Of a DNA stretch of 64,000 nt, positions 52,277-59,765 are shown one piece after another (the first letter of the stretch is position 1; every line of letters begins with the position of its first letter). The translations under genes were made by a program, and so were the position numbers. The notes below the pieces were generated by a model. The model had not been told where the DNA came from. It saw only the letters and a program-made list of their open reading frames with translations, and searched no databases. The DNA is from an uncultured Candidatus Actinomarina sp. (lineage in GTDB: Bacteria; Actinomycetota; Acidimicrobiia; Actinomarinales; Actinomarinaceae), in NCBI GenBank assembly GCA_902571385.1, contig CACGBK010000002.1, positions 120,684 through 184,683 on the forward strand, in the 5' to 3' direction.

Positions 52277-53170
52277 ATGAAAATTGGAATCGATTGGGGC
52301 GGAACCAAAATTGAGGGAGTTGTTATCGATTCAGATACTGGAGAAGAAATACGTCGTATTCGATTAGATTCTCCTAAAGATGATTATGAAGCGATTCTTT
52401 CAACAGTAGTTGAAGTTATAAATAATCTTGCAAGTAAGTCATCAAACTATACAGTCGGAATTGGCATGCCAGGGTCTATACATCCAGAAACAAATCTTGT
52501 TCAAGTATCAAACACTAAAGCTCTTGAAGGCATGCCAGTAAAATCAGATATTGAAAAAAAGCTTGGATATGAAATTAAGATTGCCAATGATGCTGATTGT
52601 TTAGCATTATCAGAGGCTGTGGATGGAGCAGGCAAAGATTACAAGAGTGTTTTTGCAGTAATTCTTGGTACTGGGGTAGGCGCTGGTTATTCCTATGATA
52701 AAAAAATAATAGTTGGACCAAACAAACTTACCGGAGAGTGGGGTCAAAATCCTATCCCTGGACCAATGGATGAGTATGAAAAAAGTGTAAAAAGACATTG
52801 TGGAAGAATTGGAGCAGTAGAGGTGTTTTTATCTGGCCCTGGCTTAGAAAATTATTATGAGCACATAACAAAATCAAAAATTTCATCTAGAGAAATAGTT
52901 TCTCTTTATAAAAAAAATGATTTAGTTGCAGAAGAAGTGATGGATGTTTACTTTGAAAGAATTGCCAGATCATTTAGTACGTTTGTAAACATACTAGATC
53001 CAGATATTATCGTCTGTGGCGGTGGTATGTCTGAAATTGATGGTATTTATGATGAAGTACCAAAAAGAATAATACCCTATATAGCATCCAATTTTTTTCT
53101 TACACCAATTGTGAGTGCAACTCATGGATCTTCCAGTGGTGTTAGAGGAGCGGCACATTTATGGAACTGA
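52277..53170 (+). CDS. ROK-family sugar kinase lacking the zinc site
   Basis: A 297-residue ROK kinase with the N-terminal phosphate loop GIDWGGTKIEG, the catalytic Asp105 in IANDADCLAL, and LGTGVGAGY. The ROK zinc site is degraded: the usual His in GEWGHN is Gln157, and the CxCGxxGC motif is reduced to RHCGRIGA (only Cys175 remains). It probably phosphorylates glucose or a related hexose delivered by the importer. It starts directly after the preceding stop and overlaps the next gene by 10 nt. Confidence 0.88.
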   Translation: MKIGIDWGGTKIEGVVIDSDTGEEIRRIRLDSPKDDYEAILSTVVEVINNLASKSSNYTVGIGMPGSIHPETNLVQVSNTKALEGMPVKSDIEKKLGYEIKIANDADCLALSEAVDGAGKDYKSVFAVILGTGVGAGYSYDKKIIVGPNKLTGEWGQNPIPGPMDEYEKSVKRHCGRIGAVEVFLSGPGLENYYEHITKSKISSREIVSLYKKNDLVAEEVMDVYFERIARSFSTFVNILDPDIIVCGGGMSEIDGIYDEVPKRIIPYIASNFFLTPIVSATHGSSSGVRGAAHLWN

Positions 53171-54429
53171 AGAACAAAAAGTTATTTATTCCAATATTCA
53201 TCCTTCTAACCTCAGTTTTTTCATATTTGGCTTACAGTCCAAAAGAAATTGCTATAGCTGGTCCGTATTTTCCACAGATAGATTATTTTGAAGAGGAGCT
53301 AGATCTAATTTCTAGAGATTTAAATGTAAAGATTAGGTATGTTCCCTTTTCAGATATTGAGTCAGAGATAATTGAAGGCAACAACATTGAAGATTTTGAT
53401 CTTGCGATAATTCCTAATCCACAGGGTGTAGTTAATCTTGGGGAAAGAGGTCTCGTTTATCCAATCACAATTGCTTTAGAAAAAGAAATAATTGATAAAA
53501 ATTACTCTGACCACCTACAAAATATTACAACATCTGATCAAGATAAAAATATGTATGGTGTCTTGTTTAGACTAATTCCAAACTCACTTATTTGGTATGA
53601 CGTAGAAAAATATCAAAAAATAGGAGCTCCAAAATTCGATAGTTATGAAGACATTGTGTTGTTTACAAAAGAGAACGTATCAAATGGGAAGCCTTTGTGG
53701 TGTATGGATATTGAGAGCGGTGCCTCTACTGGCTGGATAGCATCAAATTGGCTAGAGGATATAATTTTGCATAATTATGGTCCAAACGTTTACGATCAGT
53801 GGTCTCAACAAAAAATAACCCCAAAAAATAATGATATAAAATCATCAATTTTGAGTATTGGAGAGATAATCTTTATTGACAATGCTGTATACGGTGGAAA
53901 AAATAGAATAATCAATAAGGAATTTAGAAACAATTCTCGTAATCTAGTCGATAGTAATAATACATGTGTCTTTAGCTGGTCTGGACATTTTGCAAATATG
54001 TATTTCCCATCTGATAAAGAATATGGAAACGATTATGATTTTTTTAAATTTCCGTCTGTAGAGAATAAAAATGCAATGGTTGGACTTGGGGACTCTCTTG
54101 TGATCTTAAATTCTTCTGAGGATTCCATTAAAGCTTTTAATTCATTAACAAGTAATGGGTTTGGTCAAAACTGGACTTCACATGCTGACTCAATGTTTAT
54201 TTCTGCCAATAGAAATTCGAATATCGATAAAATAAAAAACCCATTGCTTTTAAAAGAAACAACTCTAATACGCAATGCACTAAATGAAGATTTGTTTAGG
54301 TATGATGCATCTGAACTAATGGAGCGTAGGATTGGTGCTGATCATCTTTTGACTGCACTGAAAAATTATATTTCATTTGGAAATTTAGTAATAAACTCTA
54401 TTAGTCAAGAACTAGAGAGTCAGTATTGA
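53161..54429 (+). CDS. Diverged paralogue of the sugar-binding protein, membrane-anchored
   Basis: A 422-residue protein that aligns by eye with the binding protein at 48.2 kb: GWIASNWLEDIIL and YDQW against GWLATDWMEDIML and YDQW, and FRYDASELM against FRFDGSDNM. It lacks a lipobox Cys and keeps a hydrophobic N-terminal segment (about residues 7-25) that could anchor it. It may be a second receptor with another ligand range, or a sensor-like binding protein. It is the last gene of the operon and nearly abuts the convergent ATPase gene. Confidence 0.8.
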   Translation: MELKNKKLFIPIFILLTSVFSYLAYSPKEIAIAGPYFPQIDYFEEELDLISRDLNVKIRYVPFSDIESEIIEGNNIEDFDLAIIPNPQGVVNLGERGLVYPITIALEKEIIDKNYSDHLQNITTSDQDKNMYGVLFRLIPNSLIWYDVEKYQKIGAPKFDSYEDIVLFTKENVSNGKPLWCMDIESGASTGWIASNWLEDIILHNYGPNVYDQWSQQKITPKNNDIKSSILSIGEIIFIDNAVYGGKNRIINKEFRNNSRNLVDSNNTCVFSWSGHFANMYFPSDKEYGNDYDFFKFPSVENKNAMVGLGDSLVILNSSEDSIKAFNSLTSNGFGQNWTSHADSMFISANRNSNIDKIKNPLLLKETTLIRNALNEDLFRYDASELMERRIGADHLLTALKNYISFGNLVINSISQELESQY

Positions 54430-54432
54430 TTT

Positions 54433-55608
54433 TTAGATTACATCTCCTGATTCAGGATCAAAAAAATGAAGTTTTGAGGGATTAATCTTTAGTTGAATTT
54501 CTTCACCTTCAGTTACTGTTGAGTTAGGATTAATTCTCGCTATAAATTTAGTATCGTTTCCTAATACAGTGATATCTTCACCCTCATCGGCTAGTATTTC
54601 TTCAATTGCTTCAGTTTGAACAGGTTTTATGTTCTTGTAAAAGTGAACATACGAATCAGATCCTAATTGTTCTAGTAAAGATACTTTAACTTTTATACTT
54701 TCTGAATATTCAGACTCGTTTGCAAAGTGCCCATCTTCAAAAGCTTCTGGTCTTATACCGAGCACTATTTCTTTATTTTCAAAAGACTTTAATTTTTCCT
54801 TTTTTTGATCTCGATATGTTATTTGATTATCTCCAAAAATTAATTCGACTGCATCCTTATTTGATTTAATTTTGGTATAAACAAAATTCATTGAGGGGCT
54901 TCCTATAAAACCAGCTACAAATATATTTTTTGGATTTGAATAAATTTCTCTTGGTGTATCTATTTGTTGAAGCTCACCCTTTCTTATCACTGCTACTCTA
55001 TCACCCATTGTCATGGCTTCTACTTGGTCATGAGTAACATAAAGAGTAGTTGTTTGAAGCTGTGTATGAAGTTGACCCAACTCAGCTCTCATCTGAACTC
55101 TTAATTTTGCATCTAAATTAGAAAGAGGTTCGTCCATCAAAAATGCTTGTGGATTTCTTACAATTGCCCGTCCCATTGCAACTCTCTGTCTTTGCCCGCC
55201 TGATAGAGCTTTTGGCTTTCTATCTAATAGCTCACTAATCTCCAAAGTTCTTGCTGCATCTTTGACTTTTTTCTCAATTTCATTTTTTGGTAATTTTCTA
55301 AGTTTTAAAGAAAAAGCCATGTTGTCAAAAACTGACATGTGGGGATACAAAGCATAATTTTGGAAAACCATTGCTATATCACGATCTTTTGGTGCAACTT
55401 CATTAACAGTTTTATCGCCAATAGCAATTTCACCTTCAGTTATGTCTTCCAAACCAGCAACCATTCGAAGTAATGTAGTCTTTCCACATCCTGAAGGTCC
55501 TACAAGTACTACAAACTCACCATCATTAATAGTTATACTTACATCATCTAAAGCTCTAGTACCATTTGGGTATATTTTCCCAGCTGATTTGATATCAATA
55601 GCTCCCAT
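54433..55608 (-). CDS. CUT1 sugar importer ATPase (UgpC/MsmK/MalK-like)
   Basis: A 391-residue ATPase with Walker A GPSGCGKTT, signature LSGGQRQR, Walker B AFLMDEPLSNLD, switch YVTHDQVEAMTMGDR, and a C-terminal OB-type regulatory domain (about residues 240-391) typical of MalK-like proteins. It should energise the permeases encoded convergently. Placement on the other strand with its own promoter would allow it to serve several importers. A TAAAAT box lies 9 nt upstream on the minus strand. Confidence 0.93.
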   Translation of the reverse strand: MGAIDIKSAGKIYPNGTRALDDVSITINDGEFVVLVGPSGCGKTTLLRMVAGLEDITEGEIAIGDKTVNEVAPKDRDIAMVFQNYALYPHMSVFDNMAFSLKLRKLPKNEIEKKVKDAARTLEISELLDRKPKALSGGQRQRVAMGRAIVRNPQAFLMDEPLSNLDAKLRVQMRAELGQLHTQLQTTTLYVTHDQVEAMTMGDRVAVIRKGELQQIDTPREIYSNPKNIFVAGFIGSPSMNFVYTKIKSNKDAVELIFGDNQITYRDQKKEKLKSFENKEIVLGIRPEAFEDGHFANESEYSESIKVKVSLLEQLGSDSYVHFYKNIKPVQTEAIEEILADEGEDITVLGNDTKFIARINPNSTVTEGEEIQLKINPSKLHFFDPESGDVI

Positions 55609-55659
55609 ATAGGGGTAATTTTAACCATATATTTTTTAATTTAAAAATGAATTCAATCT

Positions 55660-55665
55660 TATAAT
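55660..55665 (+). promoter_or_regulatory. Putative leaderless -10 (TATAAT) for the photolyase
   Basis: A perfect TATAAT ending exactly 6 nt before ATG 55672. Confidence 0.6.
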
Positions 55666-55671
55666 ATTTCT

Positions 55672-57147
55672 ATGCTTGAAGTTCCAATAACAAGAATTAC
55701 TACATTAAATGATGCGCAACCAAATATGGATGCTCCTTATGTTTTATATTGGATGATTGCTTTTAAAAGGGTAAATTATAATTTTTCACTTCAGCGCGCT
55801 ATTGAATGGGCTAATAAATTATCAAAACCTCTACTTATCTTCGAACCAATATCTATTGACTATCCAATGGCAAGTATAAGATTTCATAAATTTGCAATCG
55901 AGGGTATGAGAGACATCCAAAAACAAATTAAAGATTCTAAAGCTTTTTATTTTCCATATGTTGAGGAATCTAAAGGAGTTGGAGATAAACTGTTATTTGA
56001 ATTATCGAAGGATGCTGCTGTTGTAATCACAGATGATTACCCAACCTATTTTGTTCCTCAAATGACTGCTGAAGCAAAAGGCAATATTAAAACAACATAT
56101 GAACTTGTAGATTCAAATGGAATATTGCCAATTAGGATTGCAGAAAAAGAATATGTTCGCGCCCATGATTTTAGAAGGTTTATGCATAAAAATATTGAAG
56201 ACTTTCTAGTTGAATTTCCTGTTGAAAACCCTCTGGATTATTTAAATATTCAATTTGATTACAAAATATTGGAATCCTTGATAAAAAAATATAACTTACA
56301 AGATTTTAATGATATAAACGTTCAGAAATTTCTAGACAACTTAAGTGTCGATAAATCTGTCGAAGTAAGTGAAATAGTTGGTGGTTATGATGCAGCAAAA
56401 TCAAGATTAGATTATTTTACAAAAAAAGGTTTCAATGATTATGCTAAGAGAAGAAGTCATCCATCAGAAGATGCCAGCAGTCAACTGTCCCCATATTTTC
56501 ATTTTGGACACATCTCGACTTTTGAAGTATTTGAAAAAATAATAAGTAACGAGTCATGGTCAGTAGAAAATATTGATCCTAATTTTGTTGGTAGAAGAGA
56601 AGGTTGGTGGGGTGGCTCATCAAATCTGGAAAGTTTCTTTGATGAGTTAATTACATGGCGAGAGCTTGGGTACCATACATGTGTAAAACGTGCTAATTAT
56701 GATCAATACCAGTCACTTCCTGAATGGGCAATAAAAACATTAGATGAACACACGAATGATGAAAGAGAATACGTCTACGAATTATCTGAACTTACAAACG
56801 CTCAAACTCATGATGAAATTTGGAATGCAGCACAAAATCAATTGAGAATTGAGGGAAGGATTCATAATTATTTAAGAATGTTGTGGGGAAAGAAAATTCT
56901 TGAGTGGACTCCTAATCCTCAAATCGCACTTTCTTATTTAATTGATCTAAATGATCGATTTGCTCTTGATGGAAGAGATCCAAATTCTTATTCTGGTGTA
57001 TTTTGGATTCTGGGGAGATATGACAGAGCATGGGGTCCAGAAAGACCAATATATGGGAAAATTCGATATATGACTTCAAAATCAACAGCAACTAAGTTTA
57101 ACCTAAAGCCTTATTTAGAAAAATGGAATGAAAATATAAGCCTCTAA
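55672..57147 (+). CDS. phr: Class II deoxyribodipyrimidine photolyase
   Basis: A 491-residue photolyase-family protein of class II type: N-terminal YVLYWMIAFKRVNYNFSLQ, LITWRELGYHTC, and the FAD-domain C-terminus with RIHNYLRMLWGKKILEW, NDRFALDGRDPNSYSG, and RAWGPERPIYGKIRYM. It should use blue light and FAD to repair cyclobutane pyrimidine dimers. It is immediately upstream of the rhodopsin gene (128 bp), so two light-dependent functions are side by side. A non-repair photoreceptor role is possible but less likely. Confidence 0.9.
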   Translation: MLEVPITRITTLNDAQPNMDAPYVLYWMIAFKRVNYNFSLQRAIEWANKLSKPLLIFEPISIDYPMASIRFHKFAIEGMRDIQKQIKDSKAFYFPYVEESKGVGDKLLFELSKDAAVVITDDYPTYFVPQMTAEAKGNIKTTYELVDSNGILPIRIAEKEYVRAHDFRRFMHKNIEDFLVEFPVENPLDYLNIQFDYKILESLIKKYNLQDFNDINVQKFLDNLSVDKSVEVSEIVGGYDAAKSRLDYFTKKGFNDYAKRRSHPSEDASSQLSPYFHFGHISTFEVFEKIISNESWSVENIDPNFVGRREGWWGGSSNLESFFDELITWRELGYHTCVKRANYDQYQSLPEWAIKTLDEHTNDEREYVYELSELTNAQTHDEIWNAAQNQLRIEGRIHNYLRMLWGKKILEWTPNPQIALSYLIDLNDRFALDGRDPNSYSGVFWILGRYDRAWGPERPIYGKIRYMTSKSTATKFNLKPYLEKWNENISL

Positions 57148-57200
57148 TTACTATTTTTCATAAATAAAGTTACAAAAAAATTTAAAAATTTTTTTTAAAT

Positions 57201-57229
57201 TTTAAATTATTGCACAAGGATGGTACATT
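57201..57229 (+). promoter_or_regulatory. Putative rhodopsin promoter with extended -10
   Basis: TTTAAA (57201-57206) as -35, a 17-nt spacer, and an extended -10 TGGTACATT ending at 57229. The predicted transcription start is near 57235, giving a leader of about 40 nt. The region is very AT-rich; alternatives such as TTGCAC at 57210 exist. Confidence 0.4.
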
Positions 57230-57234
57230 TGTGA

Positions 57235-57249
57235 TGTGAACGTTTCACA
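57235..57249 (+). promoter_or_regulatory. Perfect inverted repeat TGTGAA-N3-TTCACA upstream of rhodopsin
   Basis: A 15-bp operator-like palindrome located at the predicted transcription start, between the promoter and the Shine-Dalgarno. It could bind a dimeric regulator or fold in the RNA leader. Confidence 0.5.
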
Positions 57250-57260
57250 ATAAATAAAAA

Positions 57261-57266
57261 AAGGAG
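57261..57266 (+). promoter_or_regulatory. Strong Shine-Dalgarno (AAGGAG) for rhodopsin
   Basis: Near-consensus site 9 nt before ATG 57276. Such a site is rare among the first genes in this window, where most lack any, and points to high translation. Confidence 0.8.
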
Positions 57267-57275
57267 TACTTCTAA

Positions 57276-57938
57276 ATGGAAGAACTAACATATCGTCTCT
57301 TCATGGTAGCAACCGTGGGAATGCTCGCAGGAACAGTATTTCTACTTGCTTCATCAAGAGAGGTAAAACCAGAACATAGACGTGGTGTATATATTTCAGC
57401 ACTTGTCTGTGGTATCGCATGGTATCACTATCAGAAGATGGGAGCATCTTGGGAAAGTGGATCATATGATACAGGGTTAAGATACGTTGACTGGGTCTTA
57501 ACTGTTCCTTTGATGTTCGTAGAGGTCCTAGCCGTTACAAGAAAGGGTGCCGCATATAATGAGGCAGTCCGTAACTGGGGAATTGCAGCAACAGTAATGA
57601 TTGGTGCAGGATACTACGGTGAAACATCAGCCGCAGGAAGCAACGAATATTGGACAGGATTTGTAATTGCTATGGCAACTTACGTCTGGCTAATGAGAAA
57701 TCTTCAAGCTGAAGGAGAAGGTCTTAAAGGTGATCAAGCAGTAGCTTTTGAAAACATTAAGAATTTGATCCTTGTAGGTTGGATAATCTATCCGTTAGGA
57801 TATATTGCACCTGTAGTTGGAGACTTCGATGCTATTCGTGAAGTTCTATACACAATTGCCGACATAATTAACAAAGTTGGTCTTGGTGTATTAGTTCTAC
57901 AAATGGCACGAGTTCAGTCAGGAGAAAAAGTTTCGTAA
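57276..57938 (+). CDS. Proton-pumping rhodopsin (marine actinobacterial type)
   Basis: A 220-residue seven-helix microbial rhodopsin. Retinal Schiff-base Lys200 lies in DIINKVGLG. The helix C triad is Asp72 (acceptor), Thr76 and Glu83 (donor) in YVDWVLTVPLMFVEV, i.e. the DTE pattern of outward proton pumps, and His51 matches the proteorhodopsin acceptor-complex His. Met80 occupies the colour-tuning position, predicting green rather than blue absorption. The compact size and sequence look like marine actinobacterial clade rhodopsins. No carotene cleavage gene (blh) is adjacent. It is monocistronic, bounded by its own promoter and a terminator. Confidence 0.95.
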   Translation: MEELTYRLFMVATVGMLAGTVFLLASSREVKPEHRRGVYISALVCGIAWYHYQKMGASWESGSYDTGLRYVDWVLTVPLMFVEVLAVTRKGAAYNEAVRNWGIAATVMIGAGYYGETSAAGSNEYWTGFVIAMATYVWLMRNLQAEGEGLKGDQAVAFENIKNLILVGWIIYPLGYIAPVVGDFDAIREVLYTIADIINKVGLGVLVLQMARVQSGEKVS

Positions 57939-57958
57939 CTTTTTCTAACAAAATTTTA

Positions 57959-57993
57959 ATGATAGGCGGCAAATGTCGCCTATCATTTTTTTT
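57959..57993 (+). terminator. Rho-independent terminator after rhodopsin
   Basis: A perfect 10-bp stem ATGATAGGCG/CGCCTATCAT with an 8-nt loop and a following run of T. It is the best terminator in the window. Confidence 0.92.
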
Positions 57994-57997
57994 GGGG

Positions 57998-58003
57998 TAA
58001 AAT
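57998..58003 (+). promoter_or_regulatory. Putative leaderless -10 (TAAAAT) for the DsbB-like gene
   Basis: Ends exactly 6 nt before ATG 58010 and lies directly behind the rhodopsin terminator. Confidence 0.55.
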
Positions 58004-58009
58004 CTCAAT

Positions 58010-58537
58010 ATGGATTTAATGAATCTGACAATTTTGTTGAATACTTTTTTTGGTTTTCTTACGTTTGTTGCATGGATATCATCAGCCGCAATACTTTATC
58101 TTTATTTTTCAAAAAAAACATTTGGTAAACTTATTACTGATCAATTCTTAAACTTTGCAATTTCTGTCGCACTTTTCTCCTCTATCGGAAGTATTGTTTA
58201 CTCAGAAGTGGTTGGATTCATTCCGTGTAGATTTTGTTGGTATCAAAGATACTTAATGTATCCAATTGCTATTGGATTAATAGTATCAATATTTAAAAGA
58301 CCTTTTTTTCGTATTGGATATCTAAGTATTTTTGGAGTACTAACAAGTGCTTATCATATTTTTCTTCAAAACGGTGGTGGTGGTGGCGGATCATGTGCGA
58401 TAGATGTTCCATGTGATTTAAAATATGTAAATATTTTCGGTTTTATAAGCATACCTGTAATGGCAGGCACTGGATTTTTAACCATATTTGTTGCATTGCT
58501 GTATTATGATTTTGCAAGAAAGGAAGTTGTTGAATAA
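58010..58537 (+). CDS. DsbB-like disulfide bond formation protein
   Basis: A 175-residue four-helix membrane protein with the first Cys pair in IPCRFCWYQR (Cys73, Cys76) and the second in SCAIDVPC (Cys129, Cys135), the hallmark of DsbB. It would oxidise an exported thioredoxin-fold partner and pass electrons to quinone, here presumably menaquinone. The next gene, overlapping by 8 nt, encodes such a partner. The many Cys-containing exported proteins at 21-28 kb fit an oxidising envelope. Confidence 0.9.
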   Translation: MDLMNLTILLNTFFGFLTFVAWISSAAILYLYFSKKTFGKLITDQFLNFAISVALFSSIGSIVYSEVVGFIPCRFCWYQRYLMYPIAIGLIVSIFKRPFFRIGYLSIFGVLTSAYHIFLQNGGGGGGSCAIDVPCDLKYVNIFGFISIPVMAGTGFLTIFVALLYYDFARKEVVE

Positions 58538-59132
58538 AAATTTTATCATTGCAGGCGTTATTGTTCTTGTTATAGGGTTAGCGGTAGCTATTGGTGTCAC
58601 GCTAAGTTCAGAACCACTTGATGCAGGATTACCTGAGGGAGAAGTGACTATTTCTGGTGATGCACTTCCTGAATTTGCTGGACAAAATGACATGGACATA
58701 GCTTCTGGACTTCCAGCTCCTTTATTTTCAGCACCAAACGAAAATTCTGAGATTGTAAGTTTAGATAAGAATGGTAATGCAAAAGCTTTATTATTTCTTG
58801 CTCACTGGTGTGGTTATTGTCAAACAGAAGTTCCAGTTATTCAAAATCTCATTAATACTGTTGGAGTGCCAAATGGAGTTGAAATCATTGCAATCGCAAC
58901 GTCAATTGATCGTGGCAGAGAAAACTACCCTCCACAAAAATGGTTATCAGATGAAGGGTGGAGCGAAACTCAAATATATGACCTTAATAGAGAAATTGGA
59001 ACGGCCTATGGAATTAATGCATTTCCATATTGGGTATTTCTTGATAAAGATTTAAATGTAGTTGTAAGACAAACAGGAAACATTCCAGAAGAAATAGTAC
59101 TTGCCCAATTAGTGCAATTAGCAAATCAATAA
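58530..59132 (+). CDS. Membrane-anchored TlpA/DsbA-like thioredoxin-fold protein
   Basis: A 200-residue protein with an N-terminal membrane helix and a thioredoxin domain carrying the active site AHWCGYCQ (Cys94, Cys97) and the cis-Pro segment NAFPYWVF. The start is one of two adjacent TTG codons (58527 or 58530) behind an AAAGGAAG Shine-Dalgarno; the longer frame from 58488 is a shadow of the dsbB-like gene. It is probably the oxidised partner of that protein. TlpA-like features leave a reducing role possible. Confidence 0.87.
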   Translation: MNKNFIIAGVIVLVIGLAVAIGVTLSSEPLDAGLPEGEVTISGDALPEFAGQNDMDIASGLPAPLFSAPNENSEIVSLDKNGNAKALLFLAHWCGYCQTEVPVIQNLINTVGVPNGVEIIAIATSIDRGRENYPPQKWLSDEGWSETQIYDLNREIGTAYGINAFPYWVFLDKDLNVVVRQTGNIPEEIVLAQLVQLANQ

Positions 59133-59138
59133 AAAGAT

Positions 59139-59765
59139 CTAACTTTTTTCAAACAAACCTAGATATACAAATCCAAAAAGACCAATTCTTTTTAAGAATT
59201 TTGGCTCTAAAGTTATATCTTCAATAAGTATCTCTGGTGCAGGAAGTTTGTCTAATGAAAAATATAAAAATCTATACTCGCTTAAATTTAAAGTAAATAT
59301 ACCAATTAAATGTAATACTAAATATGTACCAATTTTGTGAATTTGTTTTAATAGAGTATTTTTAGGCCTTGTCATATCTAGTAGAACAAACTTTCCACCT
59401 GGTTTTAATACCCTTTCTACTTCATTAAAAGATCTTTGAACATTTTCAACATTCCTAAGTACAAAACAACACAAAATATTATCAAAAGAATTATCGCTGA
59501 AAGGTAAATCTTCACTTTTTCCAACAACTTTCTTATTAAATTTATTTAATGAAAGCATTTGAGTGTCAGGATCAAGAGCGGTTACATCAAAACTCATAAG
59601 GTCTCGATACGACGCACCCGTTCCACTTCCTAAATCAAGAACACTTCCAGGAATTAAATATTTAGAAGCTTCTTTTCTCCAAGACTTATCAAAACCAAGT
59701 GTTACAAGTGAATTTATAAAATCATAAAATTTGTGAATATTTGAAAAATTTGCTGGTTCGTTCAA
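59139..59765 (-). CDS. menG: Demethylmenaquinone methyltransferase
   Basis: A 208-residue class I SAM methyltransferase of the UbiE/MenG family: VLDLGSGTGASY (SAM loop), EDLPFSDNSFD, FVLRNVEN, and EVERVLKPGGKFVLLD. It performs the last step of menaquinone synthesis. The start lies 1 nt from the menA-fusion stop, so the two form an operon for the final two steps. Confidence 0.9.
   Translation of the reverse strand: MNEPANFSNIHKFYDFINSLVTLGFDKSWRKEASKYLIPGSVLDLGSGTGASYRDLMSFDVTALDPDTQMLSLNKFNKKVVGKSEDLPFSDNSFDNILCCFVLRNVENVQRSFNEVERVLKPGGKFVLLDMTRPKNTLLKQIHKIGTYLVLHLIGIFTLNLSEYRFLYFSLDKLPAPEILIEDITLEPKFLKRIGLFGFVYLGLFEKS

Noticed and set aside
58488-58529. Extension of the thioredoxin-like gene upstream of TTG 58530
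   Set aside because: Lies within the dsbB-like coding sequence; the Shine-Dalgarno is placed for the TTG codons.
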